Origin: JAEZBP01 sp963832725
GTDB lineage: Bacteria; Myxococcota_A; Polyangia; Polyangiales; Sandaracinaceae
Reading direction: 5' to 3'
Length of the DNA stretch: 64,000 nucleotides
Assembly: GCA_963832725.1 (NCBI GenBank)
Contig: CAWHVG010000005.1
Coordinates: forward strand, 930,001 to 994,000
The notes below the pieces were generated by a model that was given only the letters and a program-made list of their open reading frames with translations, was not told the origin of the DNA and searched no databases. Made by a program: the position numbers and the translations under genes. Shown here in pieces: positions 43,497 to 58,156 of the stretch (its first letter is position 1; each line of letters begins with the position of its first letter).

Positions 43497-44311
43497 TGCC
43501 CGACCTCTGGAGGCGGACGCAGAGCCGCAGCTCGCCGCAGCGAGCGGAGCTGCGGGAACACCGCGAGGGGCCAGGTCGCGGACGGCCGCCATCCCACCGG
43601 CAAGGGGATGGGAGCGGTCCGGAGATCCGCTCCAAGCTCCTGCTCGCGGTGTTGCTCTTGGTTCCGCTCTCCACCGCGTGTGGAGCTGCGCCTGTGCGTG
43701 CTGCGGCGTCGTGCGATCTCGCGCCTCGTCTTCCGATCCAGCCGTGCCCGAGCGCGGCTCATCCGGATCGTGTCGGCGTCTGGCAGGACAGCACCTCGAG
43801 CTACGCGCTGGTCTTCGACGGGTGCTACGTGAGCTTCGAGTACACGGGTGCTCGAGAGCACGAACCCGACGCGGATCTCCGCTCCCTCGCAGGCGGCGCG
43901 CTGATCGTCGAGTGGCGAGAATGGGGCGACCCGCCGCCCTACTACCGATCCGGCTCCCGCTGGCAGGACGACCTGCTGCTCTCCACGTCGATCATCGGGG
44001 AGCGGGCGGTGGCCCGCTGGGACGGGACGGCGATGCGAGGGCCGCGCCGCGGAGCCGGCCCCATGCGAAGGGTGACCACCATGGCGAAGCTGAGCAGACA
44101 GGCGCGGCGCCTCCTCTGCGTCGATCGCGTCACGCCCACCGAGGCGGAGCTGGCTCGCGAGCGCGGCATCCCCTGGTCCGGCGAATCGGACCCGTACCCG
44201 CCGACGCCGATGCAGCGAGCCATCCGCGAGGAGGAAGAGCGACGGGACCGCGAGCTCGAGCGTGCCGCCGCTGCCCAGCAGGGAGCGACTGACGCGGGAG
44301 CCAGCCAGTGA
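43496..44311 (+). CDS. Exported protein of unknown function inserted between brxC and pglX
   Basis: A frame opens at ATG 43496, overlapping the brxC stop (taATG), but a signal peptide (RSKLLLAVLLLVPLSTACG, Cys lipobox-like) appears only at residue ~47. The real start is more likely near 43608 (MGAVR) with a small frame break. The mature part has VGVWQDSTSSYALVFDG, then CYVSFEYTG, a tryptophan-rich middle, and an acidic C-terminal helix (AIREEEERRDRELERAAAAQ). No family recognised. It is not a known BREX gene and its export makes a direct role in BREX doubtful; it could be cargo. Confidence 0.6.
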
Positions 44312-44549
44312 GCGCCGTCCGGGCGCACGGAAGCCGGTTCGCTCGCATCCGGAGGGGGTCCGGCTCGATAGCGAACGACGTCCGGTGCGCGCATCACCCT
44401 GAACCGGTGCCCGGAGGAGCAAGCCCGGGAGACCAGCGACGCGCCCATTCGCCAACGGTTGCGTCCGTTTACCGGCTCGCGTGCCCTAACGTAATTCTTT
44501 TTTGGTTAGCGCTCGCCCGGCAGGACGGGCTCGGAATGATGGAGGCCTC
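44312..44549 (+). promoter_or_regulatory. AT-rich promoter-like patch upstream of pglX
   Basis: Around 44485-44510 the sequence drops sharply in GC (cctaacgtaattcttttttg) and contains a short inverted repeat ctaac/gttag (44486-44490, 44505-44509). It lies 40 bp upstream of the pglX GTG, which has GGAGG 7 bases before it. It may be a separate pglX promoter, or a weak terminator for the preceding gene. Confidence 0.4.
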
Positions 44550-49030
<4,481 letters not shown>

Positions 49031-49717
49031 GGAATTCGTGGACGATCCGTGTCTCACCCTCGGGTGAGCGCCGAATTCCGTGCTCGATCGGCGGTTCACA
49101 CGCGGGTGAGGCGCCCTCCGCGCACCCGGATCGCCGTCCCACCTGCCGGTCGATCGCCGATCGCGCGCTCGAAGGGCGATCCACACGTGGGTCAACCGGC
49201 CTCTCCGCACCTCGATCGGCACCTCACCTGCGGGTGGATCGCGGTTCGCGCGCGCAGAACGGCAATCACACGCGGGTCGATCGGAGATCCCGCGCTCCCC
49301 GCCGGACCGACCTCCGGGTCGATCGCGCGATCATCGCGTCCGGGACCGATCTCCAGCCCTGCACACTCCGCCGGACCCGCCGCACGAGGGCGCTCGCGGC
49401 GGCGGTGGAGCTCCACGCGCCGGACGGCGATGGCGCCGACCGCGCTCGGGCTCGAGGGGAGCAGGGCGGCGTGATGACCGAAGGACAGGGGGATCGACGG
49501 AGCCAGAGGGTCGGGGCGCCGATGTCGACGAGGCTGGGCGCGGCTGATCGCGCTCTCGAAGGTGCACGTCGCCGCCGAGCCGCCGAGCGGATTGATAGCG
49601 CGCGGCAGGGGATGGACGAAGGGCAGCTACTCGGCCTCGGCTTTCGCGACCCCGCAGCCCGTGAGCCCGTCGCTCCGCGCGAGCCCTCCATACGAGCCTC
49701 GTTGGGGCAATCGACAG
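49031..49717. repeat. 42-bp (2 x 21) degenerate repeat array C
   Basis: The motif cac[ac][ct]g[cg]gggt, with variants, recurs at 49055, 49097, 49140, 49182, 49225, 49267 and 49309, a spacing of 42-43 bp. Half-period copies such as gcacccgg and gcacctcg fall about 21 bp after some of them. Units are degenerate and include no spacer/repeat organisation of the CRISPR kind. From ~49330 to 49717 I see no gene and no clear structure. Confidence 0.7.
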
Positions 49718-50734
49718 CTACGCGGCTTCGGAGCGGGACAGGCGCTCGACGCCCTCTGTCGTGAGCAATTCGAGAAGATCGTCGGCCGGCCGGACGCGAG
49801 CCGCGACCTCGCCGAGCCCGGCGAGGTAGAGCAACTCGATGCTCGGCGACGTGCCTCGGATGTACGACTCCGCAAGCAGCTCGACGGCGCGCAGGTTGTC
49901 GGAGAGCTTTCTGGCCGCACCCTGTGCGCGCCCCGACTGCGCCGCCCGCAGCGCGCTTTCCCACCGCGCGGCGCGCTCAGGCGCCGGCCCCGAGGACGCC
50001 AGCCGGAGCTCGGCGAGCGAGTACATCAGGCAAATCTCCGGCCCGGCCGTGGTGAGCTGACCTCGCACGCGTGCGATGTGATCCTCCGCGGCGTCACGCC
50101 CCAGCGCTCGTGTCGCGGCGAGCAAGGCGATGGCCTCGAATCGCTTGTTGTCGGGCTCGAGGAGGCGCGCACGGGCGAGCGCAGCCCATGCGGTGCCGAT
50201 ATCGCCAGCGGCGTCGGCGAGGCGATACGCGGTCCACCAGAGGCTTGCCACTCCCGGGAACGCGGCATTCAACTTGGCGACATCGTGCGCGGCCCGGCGA
50301 CGCTCCCCGTCCGACGCCGGCACCATTCGGTGCGAGGCGAACATCTGCCGCAGTGTCGTCGTGCCTGCGAGCGTCGTCGCATAGGAGCGTTGAAGACGCT
50401 GGTATCGGGACGTCAGTCGGTCGAGAAGCGCTCGCGCGAGCACGGGGTCGAGGCTCGACTCGGCCTGTCGAATCTTCGACCAGACCCGCGCGGCGCCGAC
50501 CGGATCGAGGCCCTCGACCAGGCACGCGCACTCCTCGACGCGGGCCGCGAACCGAGTCGCCGCGGGCGCGTCGACCAACGCCGCGACCGCGTGCCGTTCG
50601 AAGCGGGCTGCCTCGTGGAGTAGGACGCACGCATCGAACACGTCGTCGTCCGTTCCCGACGCGAGCCGCGCCTTGGCCTTCAGCTTCAGCTTGCCGCTCG
50701 AGCCGACCGTCGCCTGGTATGTCGCGGGAACCAT
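49718..50734 (-). CDS. Helical-repeat partner of the STAND-MBL protein
   Basis: 338 aa from ATG at 50734 (MVPATYQATVGSSGKLKLKA), overlapping the stop of the upstream gene (TGATG), so translationally coupled to it. After ~45 residues the protein is helical with TPR/SEL1-like character (LWWTAYRLADAAGDIGTAWA, then ALARARLLEPDNKRFEAIAL). No catalytic motif is seen. Together with the upstream STAND-TPR-MBL gene it forms a two-gene module inside the BREX locus, on the strand opposite to the BREX genes. Likely a structural or regulatory subunit. Confidence 0.7.
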   Translation of the reverse strand: MVPATYQATVGSSGKLKLKAKARLASGTDDDVFDACVLLHEAARFERHAVAALVDAPAATRFAARVEECACLVEGLDPVGAARVWSKIRQAESSLDPVLARALLDRLTSRYQRLQRSYATTLAGTTTLRQMFASHRMVPASDGERRRAAHDVAKLNAAFPGVASLWWTAYRLADAAGDIGTAWAALARARLLEPDNKRFEAIALLAATRALGRDAAEDHIARVRGQLTTAGPEICLMYSLAELRLASSGPAPERAARWESALRAAQSGRAQGAARKLSDNLRAVELLAESYIRGTSPSIELLYLAGLGEVAARVRPADDLLELLTTEGVERLSRSEAA

Positions 50735-53700
50735 CACGGGAGAACCTGCTCCATCATGCCGTGGCGCGCGCTGGCAGACCACAACGACAGATGCACCTCT
50801 GCCAGATCGGTTCGCGCCGCGAGCTGGGCGTGCTTGCCGCGCTGGGTCTTCGTGCCGTTACGGACGACGACGAGAGCCCTCCTGCCGCCGGTCGCGCGTC
50901 CCGCCGATTCGACGCCGCGGAGCGCGTTGGGCGTCAAATCGAAGAGGATGTCGGGAGCCACGCCAATCGAGAACGCCTGGATGCGGCGCCCGGGCCAGAC
51001 AATTGAGATAGCGACGAGCGACAGTCCGTAGGCCGCGAGCTCGGTGACGTGTTCGCGCTGCACGCTGCGGCCCGCGCGTAGTCGGCCCGCATGGTCGAGA
51101 ACACCCGGCACGCGGGACGCGAGCGCCTGTTCGTCCCACGTGAGATCCACCGCGCGGCGGTCCACACGACCGCATCCAGTGACCTCCAGAGGGAACCGGA
51201 ACGGTGGGCTCGCCTTCGCTCTCGAACGGCCCGGGACCCAGGCCAACACGGGCGCGATCGCATCGGCGACCCAGTCATGGTCCTGGTCGGTGAAGAGGCG
51301 CTCCAGCGGGTAGCGCACGACCTCGGGCGAGTCGGCCACGGAGAGAGCATACAGGTTTGCGTCGAGCGCGACGCACATGGCGGGTCGTGGCCACGGCGAG
51401 CGCACGGTAGCGAGGAGCATTGCCCCTGTCGTATCGTCGCGGCTGCCCTTCGGGCGGCGCGATGGACGTCCGGACGCCGTCGTGGAGCGCCAAGAGCTGC
51501 TCTGGATGGGATTCCGCCCACAGCTCGATCGCGCGCAGCGCGAGGAGCACGGACCCGGCCACGAGGCTCTCGCCTTTCGTGGCCTCCTTTCGCCGCTGCT
51601 CGCACAGCGCCGCCTCATCGGCGAGCGTGCGGCGCACTGAGCTCGCGTCGTCCACCCCGGTCAGCGCGACGTGCCGCGGCGCCCGCTCCTCGAGCAAGTC
51701 CGCGACACCATGGGCGTGGTCTCTATGCGGGTGCGTCAGGAGAACGAGCCGCAGCTCGTCATCGTCTCTCCAGTAGCGCTCGAGAATCCGCCCAACGGGA
51801 AAGGGATCCCGCGAGCGCTGTCGAGGAGCGCGGCAGCCATCCATCACCACCCAGCCAAGCCGTGGCAGAGCGATCGCGATCGCCTCGCCCTGCCCCGGTC
51901 CGATCGCGAAGACGTAGAGGTACCCCGGGTCCAGCTTCTCGAGCTCGGCGAGTGGAGCTACGGCCGGGAGCGCCATCGGTCGAAGTAGGAGAGGGGAAGA
52001 ACTGGGTCGCTCGTGCTTCTCGGGGGCGCGCTCACTGCGCTGCTGGACGATCCACTGCGTGCCACGGCCGTAGATCCCCAGCACCACGAACGCATCTCGC
52101 TGCGGACCCAAGGACGCGATCCTCGACCACTCGCCTCGCGGGATCCGGCTGAGTCTTGCCTCGTACTCAGCCTCTCGCTCGGCGTCGTCGGCACCGTTTC
52201 GCCTAGTGCCGTAGAACACCTCGACATGGGCGTCCGTGACACTGGAGATCCGTCCCGGAAACCACTTCTCCAGCGTCCGCCCGTCTCGTTCGGCCGGAAG
52301 AGGATCGGACACGTTCCATCGATCCGCGATCGGATAGGACTCGGGGTACACCGACCCGCCAAGCGCTTCCGCCTCCACGGCGTCGACCACATCTTGCTCG
52401 AGCTCGCGAAGCTTCTCCGAGGCCTGGACCACCTCGTCCGGAATGCCCTGCAGAATCTCGAACGCGTCGCTGACGCTTCCGACCTCGAGCCACGCTCTGC
52501 ATGCCCAGCGATGAAAGTGCTCCCCGAGCCACGCACTCTCCGCGACGCGCTCGCCATCGGGGTCGACGCAATCCAACGCCTCTCGCCACGCAGTGCGCGC
52601 AGCGCGTGGCCGCCCTTGCCCGATGAGGAACGTGGTCAGCCTGCTGTTCCACCAGGGATTGCTCGACTCGAGCTCGATCGCACGCCGGTACGCCTGCTCC
52701 GCGCGCTTTCGGTCTTTGCCGGCGCGCTCGAGATTCACGGCGAGGTAGTGCCACGCGTACGCATCGTCATCGAACTTGGCCACGCACTTCTCGTAGACCG
52801 CCGCCGCCGCGTCGGGGCGTTTCCGGTGAATGCTCAGCTCGCGCCCGCGAGCCCAGTACATCTCCCGGGCGGGCAAGTCGTCTTCGGTCGCCGGTTCGAG
52901 ATGCGCGCGGTGATGCGTCTTCTCCAGCCAGGCCGTCGTCGCAGCCCCGAAGGTGCTGGCGATGTTCGCCGCACCGTCGAGTGTCTCGTAGTACTCCGCG
53001 AGACGTCGGTGCGTCGTTTCGTGCAGCTCGGCATCCTCATCCGACTGCCGCGCGAGGAGTCGCCCGAACCTCCGTCGAATGTCCGGGGAGACTCGGATGT
53101 CATCGTCCCCGTAGCCGAGGCACTCGGTCACGAAGGCTCGGTGGCCGGACGGAACGCCGGTCAACGCCTCGACCTGACCGCGCGGGATGGGTCGCCGCGC
53201 GAGGAGCTGACGAACGATGGACCTTCGGAGCTCGTCGTGCCTCTCGAGGGACAACCGGTCGACGATGTCGTCGGAGATGGCCCGCAGCGCCTCGCCTCGC
53301 GGACGCTCCAGATCCCTCGCGATCGACGGCGCCGTGGCGTCGAGCGCGACGGCGCCGACCGCCAACCGGAGATGGATCGGGGACGGCTCGAGCTCCTCGG
53401 GGAGGGCCGCGTCGAGCGCCTGCGCGGCCTGCTCGTAGTCGCCCCAGTCCACCGATCGGAGAAGCGCTCTCGTGTTCTTCGGGCGGGCGAGCGGGATCGT
53501 TTCGAGCCCGTCTCGGCCCAGCTCGACCGGCCGCGTGTCACGGGTCGTGATGACGACGACCCGGAGACGCGCGCTCGTCAGTCCTTGCAGGAAGGCCCGC
53601 GCGCGATGCGCCAGGGCGTTCTGCCACGGCTCGTCGTGGACGGCGGCCTCCATCGACCAGGTTCGCGGGACAGTGGCCACGACCGTGAGCTCGTCGCCGG

Positions 53701-54007
53701 CCTTGGCGGCGAGCTCACGGGTCGCCTCCTGCATCGAGGACCAGTCCTTCAGGATGGACCTTCGGGCCTCCTCGTCGTCGACGTGAGCCACCGCTCCGAA
53801 GAGGCCGCCGATGATCGCGTCGGCCTCATCCAGTTCGAGCAGATCGACCCACACAGCCCGGTCGAGCGTCCTCACGAGGGTCCTCGCCAGCGTCGACCGG
53901 CCCGAACCGATGTCCCCGACGACCCAGGCGCAGCGACGTTCGTCCAGAGCGTCCATCACACGCTCGCACGTCTGGTCGACCCCCAGCGCTAGCCCTGCCA
54001 CCGTCAT
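50734..54007 (-). CDS. STAND-like P-loop ATPase - TPR - MBL-fold protein (one frame break)
   Basis: ATG at 54007; about 1090 aa when one frame break is corrected. Residues ~1-350: NTPase with P-loop VVGDIGSGRSTLARTL (~30), VWVDLLELDEAD and a winged-helix-like part. Residues ~380-600: TPR helices (AYAWHYLAVNLERAGKDRKR). Residues ~700-900: a metallo-beta-lactamase fold of the ComEC/Rec2-like type, with IGPGQGEAIAIALP and metal-binding THPHRDHAHG (~758). The remainder is a C-terminal beta-rich region. Near 51450 the frame changes (gggcagccgcg on the coding strand; one extra C). An ATPase-sensor tied to an MBL hydrolase or nuclease fits an abortive or effector-type defence protein: NTPase and TPR sense, MBL cuts or hydrolyses. 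That role is inference from architecture and location. Confidence 0.75.
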
Positions 54008-54149
54008 CTCCCGGCCACGAAGCTATATCCTGGTCGTCGCTATCCAAGCAAGGTGCGCGCCCCGGCCTCCCGGCGCTCTGACGAGGGGCAATCCTCGTCT
54101 CCGACGCCGTTGCTCTCCGACGCGGTCAGCGCCCTCGACCTCCGGGGAG
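54008..54149. other. Spacer between the STAND-MBL gene and the 54150-55262 gene
   Basis: No gene, repeat or clear signal is visible. It contains the upstream region of the STAND-MBL gene, without an obvious ribosome-binding site. Confidence 0.4.
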
Positions 54150-55262
54150 TCAGCACCACGTCGACCTCCACCCAAGTACCACCTCGCAATGAGAAGCTCG
54201 CCCTCCCGCGCGGGGCGAGAGGGCGAGCGTGGAGAGCTTCGGCGCCGACCGGAGGCCGGCGAGCCTGTTCAGTTCAGGAGTTGGATCCCGGCCGGGCGCA
54301 CCGGGCCCGACCAGGTCCGCGCCGGGGGGAGCGTTCCCGCCGTCGGCCGCGTTCCCGCCGTCGGCCGCGTTCCCGCCGTCGGCCGCGTTCCCGCCGTCGG
54401 CCGCGTTCCCGCCGTTGGCTGCGTTCCCGCCGTTGGCTGCGTTCCCGCCGTTGGCTGCGTTCCCGGCGTCGGCTGCGTTCGGGCCGGCTGCGTTGCCGCC
54501 GTTGGCTGCGCTCCCGCCGTTGGCTGCGTCACCGCCGCTCGCCGCGTCGCCGCTCGCGCTGCCGTCCTGGAGGTTGGCGTCGCTGACGACGACGTCCTCC
54601 ACGGTGCCGTCGGGGCGGCGCACCGGGCGGAGGAAGCCGAGCTCGCGGAGCGAACGCCGGTCGTGGATCACCGTGCGCGCGATGCCGCTCCACTCGAGGT
54701 ACCAGTTCCACATCTTGTCCTCGGCCTCTTTGACCTTCTCCGGCGCGACCGGCGTCAGCACGCCGGCGCTCTCCGGGACGGTGCCGACCTTGGCGAGGAA
54801 ATCGCGCCCCGCCTGCTCGACCTCGGCGGTGAAGCCGCGTTTGTTCAGCAGGGTCCGGGCGTCCGCGCCCTTCGGGTGACCGCCTTCGCTCGCCGGCTTG
54901 GACACCGCGTCGACCCGATCGAGCAGCGTGCGGACCGACACCACGACGTCCACCCCTTCGGTCTGGGTCAGGTTGCGGAACACCACGTCGTGCACGCCGG
55001 GGTAGTTGGTGCGCAGCACCACCTCGACGATGGGGAACCAGTGGTTCTCCCATTGGTCGATGGCGGCCAGCTGCTTCGGATCGAAGCCCGGCCTGATGGC
55101 GAGCCGCACGCTGGTGAGCCCGTTCACGAACGACATCCCCGTGCCCAGCTCGTCATCGTCGAAGCCGTAGGGCGTCAGCCTTCGCCAAATCAACGGGTCG
55201 GACAGACCCACCACGAAATCCAGCACGCGCCGCGCCTTGGTGCCGATGGACAGTTCGGCCAT
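54150..55262 (-). CDS. Unknown-family protein, paralogue A, with NGGNAA hexapeptide tail
   Basis: ATG at 55262 (MAELSIGTKARRVLDFVVGL), preceded by GGAGGACGC. About 370 aa. Residues 1-220 are homologous along their length to the product of the divergent gene at 56296: shared WENxWFPIVxVVLRTxxP, VFRNLxQTEG, SVRTLLDR and WNWYLEWSGIAR. Residues ~235-310 are a simple repeat of NGGNAA/DGGNAA (18-bp units). The C-terminus from ELNRLAGL may depend on a frame break. I do not recognise the family; it has no signal peptide, membrane segment or catalytic signature. Confidence 0.7.
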   Translation of the reverse strand: MAELSIGTKARRVLDFVVGLSDPLIWRRLTPYGFDDDELGTGMSFVNGLTSVRLAIRPGFDPKQLAAIDQWENHWFPIVEVVLRTNYPGVHDVVFRNLTQTEGVDVVVSVRTLLDRVDAVSKPASEGGHPKGADARTLLNKRGFTAEVEQAGRDFLAKVGTVPESAGVLTPVAPEKVKEAEDKMWNWYLEWSGIARTVIHDRRSLRELGFLRPVRRPDGTVEDVVVSDANLQDGSASGDAASGGDAANGGSAANGGNAAGPNAADAGNAANGGNAANGGNAANGGNAADGGNAADGGNAADGGNAADGGNAPPGADLVGPGAPGRDPTPELNRLAGLRSAPKLSTLALSPRAGGRASHCEVVLGWRSTWC

Positions 55263-56295
55263 GCGTCCTCCTCTCTTTTCCGGTTGATGGTTCGCGAGAG
55301 GAGGGTCCACCCCCGCGTGCGACCCACCTCGTCGCTGCGGGAAACCCGGCGAACTGCCCCCTCGCCCGATCTCCGTTGTAACCCGAGACCGAGGCCGCTG
55401 ACGAGAGTCACCGCCTGAGGACGCCTGGACGCCGCCCGGCGGAGACCCGAAAGCGCCCGCCCGAGACCCCAAGCCGTTCGGCGGAGATCGGCAGGCGCTC
55501 GGCGGAGACCCCAAGCCGCCCGGCGGAGACCCGAAGGCGCCCGGCGGAGACCCGAAGGCGCCCGGCGGAGACCCCAAGCCGCTCGTCGGAGATCGGCAGG
55601 CGCTCAGCCGAGAACCGAGAGCCGGCTCCGAGGAAAGCCGACGCTCCCCGGAGAGGGCGCCCGGCGGAGACCCGAAGGCGCCCGGCGGAGACCCCAAGCC
55701 GCTCGGCGGAGACCCCAAGCCGCTCGTCGGAGATCGGCAGGCGCTCGTCGGAGACCCGAAGCCGCTCGGCGGAGACCCGAAGGCGCCCGGCGGAGACCCG
55801 AAGACGTCGTACGCAAAAGGCGCGCGGCGAAAACTCGACGGCGCTCCACGAAAACCCGAAGTCGGTTTCCAGAAACTCGACGGCGCCTGGGAGAAACTCG
55901 ACGGCGCCGGGGAGAAACTCGACGGCGCCCGGGAGAAACTCGACGGCGCCTGGGGAGAAACTCGACGGCGCTCGGGAGAAACTCGACGGCGCTCGGGAGA
56001 AACTCGACGGCGCTCGGGAGAAACTCGACGGCGCTTGGGAGAAACTCGACGGCGCCTGGGAGAAACTCGACGGCGCCTGGGAGAAACTCGACGGCGCTTG
56101 GCGAAAACCTGAAGGCGCTCATCGGAAACTCGACGGCGCTCGCGGGAAACCCGAAGTCGCTCTCGGGAAATCGGTGGGCGCGCTTTCGGGTGTGCGTTAT
56201 CGTGCTCGGAGCGCGAGCCTCGCCCGACGGGAGCCCGAAAAGCCGCTCGATCTCGCGTCTCGATGGGCGTGCGCGCGCGCCGAGGGGAGGACGCG
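55263..56295. repeat. Intergenic 21-bp tandem-repeat array B between divergent paralogues
   Basis: From ~55423 to 56170 nearly the whole spacer consists of two 21-bp families. On the left: cores ggcggagacccgaaggcgcc and variants (ggcggagaccccaagccg, gtcggagatcggcaggcg). On the right: gagaaactcgacggcgcc with tails tgg, ggg, cgg or tcg. Spacing is 21 bp with a single 22-bp step near 55950 that shifts the reading frame. A few interrupting bases separate blocks near 55620 and 55800. The divergent promoters of both paralogue genes must lie in or beside this array. Confidence 0.88.
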
Positions 56296-56943
56296 ATGCC
56301 GCACCGGACCGGCCAGAAGGCCCACCGCCTGCTCGACTTCCTGGTCGGGCTCGGCGACCCCCGCGCTCGGCGGGCGCTGGAGCGTCACGGCTTCAGCCCG
56401 GCCGAGCTGGACGATGGCTGGGCCCGCCTGCGCGCCCTATCGGAGGTGCCCATCGTGGTCCGGGAGCCGACCACCCTCCCGAGCGAGCTCGACGCGTGGG
56501 AGAACCGTTGGTTCCCGATCGTGGACGTCGTGCTGCGGACGCAGCACCCCCGCGTACACGAGGTGGTCTTTCGGAACCTCCACCAGACCGAAGGCGCCGA
56601 AGTGCTGGTGTCGGTGCGGACCCTGCTCGACCGGCTGGACGTGATCGGCCGCCCCGAAAAGAAGGGCGGCCTCGGCAAGGCGGGCCGCGACGCGCTCGAC
56701 CATCTCGCGCTGCGCGGCCTGAACGAGGAGGCGCTCGGGCGAGCGCGCGCCCTGCTCACCAGCGTGCAGGAGCCTCCGGAGGACGACGCCCGGATCGCCG
56801 ATCCGGAGGCCCGCGCCCGGGCCGAAGAGCGCCTCTGGAACTGGTACCTGGAGTGGAGCGGCATCGCCCGCGCCGTGATCAAAGACCGCCGCGTGCTGGC
56901 CTCGCTCGGCTTCCGCCGCCCGGGCCGCAAGCCCAAGGAGTGA
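56296..56943 (+). CDS. Unknown-family protein, paralogue B
   Basis: 215 aa, ATG at 56296 (MPHRTGQKAHRLLDFLVGLG) with GAGGGGAGG upstream. Homologous to paralogue A over its full length: WENRWFPIVDVVLRTQHPRV, VVFRNLHQTEGAEVLVSVRT, WNWYLEWSGIARAVIKDRR and LGFRRPGRK at the end. It lacks the hexapeptide tail. The invariant Trp/Tyr-rich WNWYLEWSG and WENxWF blocks are the best family markers. Function unknown; cytoplasmic by absence of a signal. Confidence 0.8.
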   Translation: MPHRTGQKAHRLLDFLVGLGDPRARRALERHGFSPAELDDGWARLRALSEVPIVVREPTTLPSELDAWENRWFPIVDVVLRTQHPRVHEVVFRNLHQTEGAEVLVSVRTLLDRLDVIGRPEKKGGLGKAGRDALDHLALRGLNEEALGRARALLTSVQEPPEDDARIADPEARARAEERLWNWYLEWSGIARAVIKDRRVLASLGFRRPGRKPKE

Positions 56944-57211
56944 GCGGCGCCCGCGAGAGCGGTCAATGACAACGGCCGGTCGCTACTCGAGCGTGCTGTT
57001 CACGGAGCTGAAGGGGTTCCCGAGCCTCGCCCCGCCCGACACCTCGGCCCCACGCGGTCCGCTGTTGCGCGCATGTTCAGGCTTCATTCTCGTACCCGAC
57101 GTTGGTACCCTTCGCATTGCCGGCTGGGCTGGGCTGGCGAAGTGTCATCGAGGTTGCCGCGCTCTCCGAGTGGCGTCGCGGACATCTCCGTTCACAGCCG
57201 GGGAGATTCAC

Positions 57212-58156
57212 ATGACCATCGACTCCGAACATCGACATGGCATCCGGCTTACACACCAAACGCTGACCGCTCTCAGCCTCATGCTTGCCGGATGCGGCGG
57301 CGCATGGCCGATCTCCAGCTTGGGCGCCGATCAGGTGTGGACACGGCCTGGCACAGCCGCAACTCTTCAAGACACGTTGAGCCCCATTGCTCCAAACGTG
57401 CCGTTCGCCCTGTCGAACGGATGTTCTCTCACTCCAGAGACAGTCGTAGCCCTCACGGATGGAGCGAGTCCTCTCGTACAGGCCCACAACGCCCTCCAAA
57501 GCACTGGAGACGCGCCGACGCTGAGCGGACCCGCGAGCGCCTGGGTTCAGCAACCCTCGGACATCAACGAGTCAGTGACGCTGTTGACAACCACGTCCGT
57601 GGACGCCCGCGCGCAGGGCGGCGCGGATTTCTCCAGCAGCCTGTCCATGTCCGCGCACGCGGGAGGAAGCTACACTGAAGCATCCTTCCTCGTCGTCAAT
57701 CCAAGGCGGCGCGTCGACCTCACGCAACCCGCGGAGGACTGCATGCGCGCGTTCATCTGCGATCGTCTCGTCAACCACTCGCCCCCGGGGACGGATCAGG
57801 AGGGGCAAAGCGGGCGCTACATCGTATCCGTGCTCTACGGAGCCTCAGTATTCCTTCAACTCCAGAGTGCGACCGTGCAAGCGGGCGCCGAGGGCGCAGC
57901 GGAGCAGGCCCACGTAGCGTTCGATCTGGACACGCAGCACGTCGACCTACGCGGCGGCATCATCGGTCGCCTCTCGGGCTTCCTGAACACTCGCGACGAG
58001 ATCCGACGCGTCTACGATGTTCCGCAGATCATCAGCGATCTCCAAGCCCGTAACACCATCACCGTAGCGAGCCGCCTGGATCAGATGACTCAGCGCTATG
58101 GCGTCGTGGGCGCGCGCCTTCGAACCGTAACGCGCAGCGAGTGTGCAGCCCAATGA
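57212..58156 (+). CDS. Low-GC exported lipoprotein-like protein of unknown function
   Basis: 314 aa from ATG at 57212 (MTIDSEHRHGIRLTHQTL), with GGGGAGA upstream. A hydrophobic stretch LTALSLMLAGCGG gives a lipobox after a longer than usual N-region. The mature part is rich in Ser/Thr with ADFSSSLSMSAHAGGSY, YIVSVLYGASVFLQLQ and a helical end. The repeated Ser/Ala-rich strands and the SVLYGASVFLQL segment suggest a beta-rich surface or pore-type protein, which is speculative. GC is clearly below the window average. Its stop overlaps the next start (ATGA). Confidence 0.72.
   Translation: MTIDSEHRHGIRLTHQTLTALSLMLAGCGGAWPISSLGADQVWTRPGTAATLQDTLSPIAPNVPFALSNGCSLTPETVVALTDGASPLVQAHNALQSTGDAPTLSGPASAWVQQPSDINESVTLLTTTSVDARAQGGADFSSSLSMSAHAGGSYTEASFLVVNPRRRVDLTQPAEDCMRAFICDRLVNHSPPGTDQEGQSGRYIVSVLYGASVFLQLQSATVQAGAEGAAEQAHVAFDLDTQHVDLRGGIIGRLSGFLNTRDEIRRVYDVPQIISDLQARNTITVASRLDQMTQRYGVVGARLRTVTRSECAAQ

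Noticed and set aside
49055..49320. Possible CRISPR array
   Set aside because: Units are degenerate at every position with no constant repeat/unique spacer alternation, and no cas gene is present. The same applies to the arrays at 4759 and 55423.
54320..54540. Fourth 21-bp array
   Set aside because: The period here is 18 bp (six codons, NGGNAA) and it lies inside a reading frame, so it is a different kind of repeat.
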